From contig CAIXAA010000623.1 of the NCBI GenBank assembly GCA_903917305.1, forward strand, positions 1-10,540: 10,540 nucleotides of DNA, written 5' to 3'. Source of the DNA: an uncultured Myxococcales bacterium. Lineage in GTDB: Bacteria > Myxococcota_A > UBA9042. A program made the position numbers and the translations under genes. Shown here piece after piece: positions 5,241 to 10,540 of this stretch (positions within the stretch are counted from its first letter, which is position 1; the number at the start of each line of letters is the position of its first letter). The notes under the pieces were generated by a model. The model saw nothing but the letters and a program-made list of their open reading frames with translations. It searched no databases and was not told the origin of the DNA.

Positions 5241-8200
5241 GCCAAGGCATCTCCGAGCCGTTCATTCGCCGCCCGGTGGCGACGACGCTGCTGATGGTGG
5301 GCCTGACGCTCGCGGGACTGATTGCTTTCAGGCAGTTGCCGGTCGCGGCGCTGCCGCAGGTCGATTACCCGACCATCGTCGTGTCGACGTTCCTGCCCGG
5401 CGCGAGCGCCGAGACGATGGCTTCGGCGGTGACGACGCCGCTGGAGCGCCAGTTCGGCCAGATGCCGTCGCTGGCGCAGATGACCTCGGTCAGCAGCTTC
5501 GGCAGTTCGCAGGTCACGCTGCAGTTCACGCTCGACCGCGACATCGACGGCGCGCAGCAGGACGTGCAGGCCGCCATCAACGCCGCCTCGGCGCTCCTGC
5601 CGCGCACGCTGCCAACGCCGCCCAGCTACAGCAAAAGCAACCCGGCGGACACGCCGATCCTGACGCTGTCCGTCAGCTCCGAGAGCCTGCCGCTCGAACA
5701 GGTCGATGACTTCGCCGACTCGATTCTTGCCCAGAAGATCTCGCAGGTTTCGGGCGTCGGTCTGGTGACCATCAACGGCGGGCAGAAGCCGGCCGTGCGC
5801 GTGCAGGTGGATCCGCAGGCGCTCGCGGGCGCGGGGCTGACGCTCGAAGATGTGCGCCTCGCGCTGGTCGCGGCCAACGTCAACCAGCCCAAGGGAAACC
5901 TCGACGGCACGCGCCAGGACTACGCGCTGTCGACCGATGACCAGCTGTACAATGCCAGGTCGTTCAAGCCGATCGTGCTGGCCTACAAGAACGGCGCGGC
6001 AATCCGCGTGGACGACGTGGCGGCGGTCATCGATGGCGTCGAGAACGCGCAGCTCGCCGGCTGGGCGAATGACAAGCGCGCGATCATCCTGAACATTCAG
6101 CGGCAGCCGGGCGCCAACGTCATCCAGGTCGCGGAGCGCGTCAAGGCGCTCCTGCCGCAGTTGCAGGCCTCGCTGCCGCAGGGCATCGACGTGCGCATCG
6201 CCAGCGACCGCACCGAGACCGTCAAGGCGTCCGTGGACGACGTGGAGCAGACGCTGCTGCTGACCATTGCCCTGGTCGTCGCCGTGATCTTCCTGTTCCT
6301 GCGCAACTTTCGCGCGACCGTCATCCCCAGCATCGCCGTTCCGCTCTCGCTCATCGCCACGTTCGGCGTGATGTACATGCTCGGGTACAGCCTGAACAAC
6401 CTGTCGCTCATGGCGCTGACCATCTCCACGGGCTTCGTGGTCGATGACGCCATCGTGATGATCGAGAACATTTCCCGCTACATCGAACAGGGCGAGCGGC
6501 CCTTCCGCGCCGCGCTCAAGGGGGCCGGCCAGATCGGCTTCACCATCGTGTCGCTGACCGTCTCGCTCATCGCGGTGCTGATTCCGCTGCTGTTCATGGG
6601 TGGCATCATCGGTCGTCTTTTCCGCGAGTTCGCCATGACGCTGGCCATCGCCATCGGCGTGTCCGCGGTCCTGTCGCTGACGCTGACGCCGATGATGTGC
6701 GCCTACCTGCTGCGCCCCGAGCCGCCGGAGGACCAGCGCGGCCGCCTCTTTCGCTGGAGCGAGCGCGTGTTCGAGGGCGCGCTGGCTGGCTACGACCGCG
6801 GCGTGCGCTGGGTGTTGCGGCACCAGCGCTTCACGCTCATCGCCACGATGGCCACGCTGGTCCTGACGGCCGTGCTGGCGATCTACGTGCCCAAAGGCTT
6901 TTTCCCGCAGCAGGACACCGGCGCCTTGCTCGGCGTGTCGGAGGCGGCGCCAGACGTGTCGTTTCCGCACATGATGACGCTGCAACGCTCCTTGGCGGCT
7001 GCGATCCTCGCCGACAAGGACGTGCTGGGCGTCACTTCGTTCATCGGCTCGGACGGCAGCAACCCGACGACCAACAGCGGCCGCTTGTCGATCACCTTGA
7101 AGCCGCTGGCGCAGCGGACGTCGAGCGCCGAGGAGATCATCGCGCGGCTGCGGCCCAAGCTGGCGGACGTCCAAGGCATCAACGTGTATTTGCAGGCGGT
7201 CCAGGACCTGCAGATCGACAGCCGCGCCGGCCGCACGCAGTTCCAGTACACCCTCGAGGACGCCGACCGCGACGAGCTGGCCGCCTGGGCGCCGCGCGTG
7301 GTCGAAGCCATGAAGGCGCTGCCGCAACTGCATGACGTCGCTAGCGATCAGGAGAATGCCGGCCTCGAGATCTCGCTCACCATCGACCGCGACACGGCCT
7401 CGCGCCTGGGCGTGACGCCGCAAGCCATCGACGACACGCTGTACGACGCGTTTGGCCAGCGGCAGATCTCCATCATCTTCACGCAGTTGAACCTCTACCG
7501 GGTGATCCTGGAGATCAAGCCGGGCATGGCCAAGACCGCCGAGGCGCTCAGCCAGCTCTACGTGCGTTCCGCGACGGGCACCGCGGTGCCGCTGAGCGCG
7601 GTCGTGCACGCGGCGACGCGGTCGGCGCCCCTGGCCGTGAACCACCAGGGCCAGTTTGCGGCGGTGACCGTGTCGTTCAACCTGGCAGCTGGCCGTTCGC
7701 TGGGCGACGCCGTCCAGGCGATCGGCGGCGTGCGCGACAGCATCGGCATGCCGGCAGGCGTCCACGCGGGCTTTGTCGGCACCGCCCAAGCCTTCGGCGA
7801 GTCGCTGGCCAGCGAGCCGCTGCTGCTTCTCGCAGCGATCCTGACCGTCTACATCGTGCTCGGCGTGCTGTACGAGAGCTACATCCACCCGGTCACCATC
7901 CTCTCGACGCTGCCTTCAGCCGGCGTCGGCGCGCTGCTCGCCCTGTTCATCTGCAAGACCGATTTCAGCGTCATCGCGCTCATCGGTATCATCCTGCTCA
8001 TTGGAATCGTGAAGAAAAACGCGATCATGATGATCGACTTCGCCCTCGAGGCGGAGCGCGACCAGGGCATGGCGCCCGAAGCCGCGATCCACCAGGCGTG
8101 CCTCCTGCGCTTTCGGCCGATCATGATGACGACGATGGCCGCGCTGCTCGGGGGGCTGCCGCTGGCGCTCGGCACCGGCATGGGCGCGGAACTGCGCAGG

Positions 8201-8356
8201 CCGCTTGGCATCACCATCGTCGGCGGTCTGCTGGTGTCGCAGGTGCTCACGCTCTACACGACGCCCGTCGTCTACCTGTACATGGATCGCCTGGGCAAGT
8301 GGCTTTCCGGCCGCAAGCGCAGCGCGCTGCCCGTGACGCCGCAGGTAGAAACGTGA
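5237..8356 (+). CDS. mdtB: RND multidrug efflux pump subunit, MdtB-like
   Basis: An inner-membrane proton/drug antiporter of the HAE1-RND family. The ATG at 5237 overlaps the adaptor stop (ATGA). The frame is open further upstream, but the true N-terminus is clearly the RND one, MSQGISEPFIRRPVATTLL. At 1039 residues it is almost exactly the length of E. coli MdtB. TM1 is at about 12-32. The first porter loop contains LPQVDYPTIVVSTFLPGASAETM and the typical LQFTLDRDIDGAQQDVQAAI. TM4 carries the proton-relay pair Asp403-Asp404 in GFVVDDAIVMIENI, and TM10 carries Lys927 in IVKKNAIMMIDFA, so the relay is complete. The PMMCAYLLRPE motif follows TM6. The pattern PKGFFPQQDTG opens the second half. 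In E. coli two MdtB and one MdtC form the active trimer, and the neighbouring paralogue here implies the same. No frameshift was found. Confidence 0.95.
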   Translation: MSQGISEPFIRRPVATTLLMVGLTLAGLIAFRQLPVAALPQVDYPTIVVSTFLPGASAETMASAVTTPLERQFGQMPSLAQMTSVSSFGSSQVTLQFTLDRDIDGAQQDVQAAINAASALLPRTLPTPPSYSKSNPADTPILTLSVSSESLPLEQVDDFADSILAQKISQVSGVGLVTINGGQKPAVRVQVDPQALAGAGLTLEDVRLALVAANVNQPKGNLDGTRQDYALSTDDQLYNARSFKPIVLAYKNGAAIRVDDVAAVIDGVENAQLAGWANDKRAIILNIQRQPGANVIQVAERVKALLPQLQASLPQGIDVRIASDRTETVKASVDDVEQTLLLTIALVVAVIFLFLRNFRATVIPSIAVPLSLIATFGVMYMLGYSLNNLSLMALTISTGFVVDDAIVMIENISRYIEQGERPFRAALKGAGQIGFTIVSLTVSLIAVLIPLLFMGGIIGRLFREFAMTLAIAIGVSAVLSLTLTPMMCAYLLRPEPPEDQRGRLFRWSERVFEGALAGYDRGVRWVLRHQRFTLIATMATLVLTAVLAIYVPKGFFPQQDTGALLGVSEAAPDVSFPHMMTLQRSLAAAILADKDVLGVTSFIGSDGSNPTTNSGRLSITLKPLAQRTSSAEEIIARLRPKLADVQGINVYLQAVQDLQIDSRAGRTQFQYTLEDADRDELAAWAPRVVEAMKALPQLHDVASDQENAGLEISLTIDRDTASRLGVTPQAIDDTLYDAFGQRQISIIFTQLNLYRVILEIKPGMAKTAEALSQLYVRSATGTAVPLSAVVHAATRSAPLAVNHQGQFAAVTVSFNLAAGRSLGDAVQAIGGVRDSIGMPAGVHAGFVGTAQAFGESLASEPLLLLAAILTVYIVLGVLYESYIHPVTILSTLPSAGVGALLALFICKTDFSVIALIGIILLIGIVKKNAIMMIDFALEAERDQGMAPEAAIHQACLLRFRPIMMTTMAALLGGLPLALGTGMGAELRRPLGITIVGGLLVSQVLTLYTTPVVYLYMDRLGKWLSGRKRSALPVTPQVET

Positions 8357-10540
8357 ACATCTCCGCGCCCTTCATTGGCCGCCCGGTGGCCACGTCCCTG
8401 CTCGCGGCGGCGATCCTGCTGGCGGGTTCCCTCGCCTACACGGTGCTGCCCGTCGCGCCCTTGCCGCGCGTCGACTTTCCCACCATCTCGATCGGCGCCT
8501 CCCTGCCGGGCGCGAGCCCGGAGACCATGGCCTCGTCGGTCGCCACGCCGCTCGAGCGCCGCTTTGGCCGCATCGCCGGCATGGTCGAGATGACCTCGAC
8601 CAGCACGCTCGGCAACACCTCGATTACGCTGCAATTCGACCTCGACCGCAACGTCGACGCCGCCGCCCGCGACGTCCAAGCCGCCATCGCCGCGGCGGCC
8701 GGCGAGCTGCCGCCGGGCATGCCGTCGCGGCCGACCTACCGCAAGGTCAATCCGGCCGACGCGCCGATCCTCATCGTCGCGCTGACTTCCGACACGCTGC
8801 CCCTGGCGCAGGTGTTCGACGCGGCCAACACGGTGCTGGCGCAGAAGGTGGCGCAGGTGCCGGGCGTCGGCCAGGTGTTCGTCGGCGGCGGTCAGCAGCC
8901 GGCGGTGCGCGTGCAGGTCGATCCGGCGCGGCTGGCGGCCATGGGGCTCGGCACGGCGGATGTCCGCACCAAGCTTGCGCAATCCACGGTCATCCAGCCC
9001 AAGGGCAACATCGTCGGCGCCGTGCAGTCGCGCACCATCGGCGCCAATGATCAGCTGTTCGCCGCCCGCGACTTCCAGCCGCTCGTCGTCGCCACGGACG
9101 GCAACGCGTCGGCGCGCGTCGGCGATGTCGCCCGCGTCTTCGATGACGTGGAGAACGACCGCGTGGCGGCCTGGGCCGATGGCAAGCGCGCGGTTCTCCT
9201 CATTATTCGCAAACAACCCGGCGCCAACATCATCGAGACCAACGACCGCGTCGTGCGCATCCTGCCCGACCTGGCGACATCGATCTCCCCGGCCATCCAC
9301 ATGCAGGTCGTGCTGGATCGCACGCAAACCATTCGCGAATCGGTCTCGGACGTCGGCCGCACGCTGATGTTGAGCGTCTTTCTGGTGGTGCTCGTCGTCT
9401 TTGCCTTCCTGCGCTCCTGGCGCGCGACGCTGATTCCCAGCATCGCCGTGCCGCTCTCGCTGATTGGCACCTTTGGTGTCATGTACTTGTGCGGCTACAG
9501 CATCGACAACCTGTCGCTGATGGCGATGACCATCTCGACCGGCTTCGTCGTCGACGACGCCATCGTGGTCACCGAGAACATCTCGCGCGGCATCGAGCGC
9601 GGCATGCGGCCCATCGACGCGGCGCTGCAAGGCGCCAAGGAGATCGGCTTCACCATCGTGTCGATCACCTGCTCCTTGCTCGCCGTCTTCATTCCGATCC
9701 TGCTCATGGGCGGCATCGTCGGCCGCCTGTTCCGCGAGTTCGCCGTCACGCTCAGCGTGGCCGTCGCCATGTCCGCGCTGGTGTCGCTGACGCTGACGCC
9801 CATGATGTGCTCGCGCATGCTGCGGCCGCACGTCGCCGGCACCGGCGGCTGGTTCTACCGCGTCTCCGAGCGCTTGTTCGACGGTCTCCTGAGCCTCTAC
9901 GCGCGCGGCCTGCGCTGGGTCCTGCGCCACCGCGGCCTGACGCTGTGCGCCACGCTGCTGACGGTCGCCGTCAACATCTACCTCTTCACCGTCGTGCCCA
10001 AGGGCCTGTTTCCGCAGCAGGATACCGGCCTCATCATGGGCACTTCCGAGGCAGCGCAGGACGCTTCGTTTCCCTCGATGAAGGCCCGGCAGGAGCGCAT
10101 CATCAAGACCGTCGCCGCGGAGCCGGACATCGCGCACGTCGTGGCCTTCATCGGCGCGGGGCCGGGCTCCTCGACGGGCAATACCGGCACGATGTTCCTG
10201 GTGTTGCGATCGATGCCGCCGCGCAAGCTGACCGCCGATGAGGTCGTCGGCAAGCTGCGCCCGAAGGTGGGTCGCGTCGAAGGCATCATGGCCTACATGC
10301 AGGCGTCACAGGATGTGCGCGTCGGCGGGCGCATGGCGCGAACCCAGTACCAATACACCATTCAAGACGCGAACTTGGACGAACTGCGCGCCTGGGTGCC
10401 GCGCATGATGGAGGGATTGAACAAACTCAAGGAGTTGCGTGACGTGGCGAGCGACCAGCAAAACGCCGGGCTGCAGTACGACGTGCACATCGACCGCGAC
10501 ACCGCGTCGCGCCTGGGCATCACGCCGCAGGACGTGGACG
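8353..10540 (+). CDS. mdtC: RND multidrug efflux pump subunit, MdtC-like (3' end beyond window)
   Basis: This is the second RND pump subunit, paralogous to the preceding one and expected to form a heterotrimer with it. The start is GTG at 8353, forming GTGA with the mdtB stop at 8354-8356; AGG at 8343-8345 is a suitable ribosome site. The frame is open for 729 codons to the window end, about 70% of the expected 1,030 residues. It begins with NISAPFIGRPVATSLL, has the porter motif LPRVDFPTISIGASLPGASPETM, and carries the TM4 pair Asp401-Asp402 in GFVVDDAIVVTENI. It then shows the post-TM6 motif PMMCSRMLRP and the second-half opening PKGLFPQQDTG. The TM10 lysine lies beyond the window, so completeness of the relay cannot be judged. 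MdtC rather than MdtB is chosen from gene order and overall pattern. Further genes of the operon (an MFS protein or a two-component regulator) may follow outside. Confidence 0.92.
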   Translation, partial: MNISAPFIGRPVATSLLAAAILLAGSLAYTVLPVAPLPRVDFPTISIGASLPGASPETMASSVATPLERRFGRIAGMVEMTSTSTLGNTSITLQFDLDRNVDAAARDVQAAIAAAAGELPPGMPSRPTYRKVNPADAPILIVALTSDTLPLAQVFDAANTVLAQKVAQVPGVGQVFVGGGQQPAVRVQVDPARLAAMGLGTADVRTKLAQSTVIQPKGNIVGAVQSRTIGANDQLFAARDFQPLVVATDGNASARVGDVARVFDDVENDRVAAWADGKRAVLLIIRKQPGANIIETNDRVVRILPDLATSISPAIHMQVVLDRTQTIRESVSDVGRTLMLSVFLVVLVVFAFLRSWRATLIPSIAVPLSLIGTFGVMYLCGYSIDNLSLMAMTISTGFVVDDAIVVTENISRGIERGMRPIDAALQGAKEIGFTIVSITCSLLAVFIPILLMGGIVGRLFREFAVTLSVAVAMSALVSLTLTPMMCSRMLRPHVAGTGGWFYRVSERLFDGLLSLYARGLRWVLRHRGLTLCATLLTVAVNIYLFTVVPKGLFPQQDTGLIMGTSEAAQDASFPSMKARQERIIKTVAAEPDIAHVVAFIGAGPGSSTGNTGTMFLVLRSMPPRKLTADEVVGKLRPKVGRVEGIMAYMQASQDVRVGGRMARTQYQYTIQDANLDELRAWVPRMMEGLNKLKELRDVASDQQNAGLQYDVHIDRDTASRLGITPQDVD

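Noticed and set aside
5018..7888. Very long minus-strand open frame (956 codons) opposite the adaptor and first RND gene
   Set aside because: It is rich in Arg, His, Gln and Asp with no domain, and lies antisense to clear MdtA/MdtB coding sequence. Such frames arise from GC-rich codon use.
8272..10137. Long minus-strand open frame (621 codons) opposite the second RND gene
   Set aside because: Same antisense shadow effect. The plus strand encodes an unmistakable RND protein over the entire length.

Overview
The window suggests a GC-rich Gram-negative proteobacterium. The reasons are the strong G/C preference at third codon positions, a complete tripartite RND efflux operon that needs an outer membrane, and a tRNA-Gly remnant with a genomically encoded CCA. 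Burkholderiales- or Xanthomonadales-like bacteria would fit, but the sequence does not settle the taxon. The window has two unlike halves that meet at about position 2218.

Left half (1 to about 2218): this looks like the right-hand end of an integrative element. At the extreme left a possible minus-strand gene starts at 68 and runs off the window. It is preceded by a TTGACA-type promoter buried in an interrupted inverted repeat (77-116). Next comes a two-gene type IV toxin-antitoxin / abortive-infection module of the AbiE family. The antitoxin and autorepressor AbiEi (372-1196) overlaps the nucleotidyltransferase toxin AbiEii (1193-2011) by 4 bp. A near-perfect 12-bp-arm inverted repeat (297-327) just upstream is a good candidate for the AbiEi operator. 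Behind the toxin gene lie three tandem 12-bp repeats (2046-2081), then the 3' part of a tRNA-Gly(CCC) gene (2171-2218) whose 5' half is missing. Homology to tRNA geometry begins within the anticodon arm and ends at CCA. This is the expected trace of a tyrosine-recombinase element integrated in the anticodon loop of tRNA-Gly. The intact tRNA and the integrase should lie to the left, outside the window.

Right half (2219-10540): after about 375 bp without a recognisable gene comes a tightly coupled efflux operon. Its order is TolC-type outer-membrane channel (2596-3981), MdtA-type periplasmic adaptor (3978-5240), MdtB-type RND pump (5237-8356) and MdtC-type RND pump (8353 to beyond the window end). 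All three junctions are 4-bp overlaps (ATGA, ATGA, GTGA). The products should form one envelope-spanning, proton-driven exporter with a heteromeric MdtB/MdtC pump. The outer-membrane channel comes first, unlike E. coli mdtABCD-baeSR, which has no channel gene. No mdtD-like gene or regulator is inside the window.

No rRNA, CRISPR array or insertion sequence was seen. The most interesting material is the island edge: defence/TA module, putative operator, repeat array and att site.
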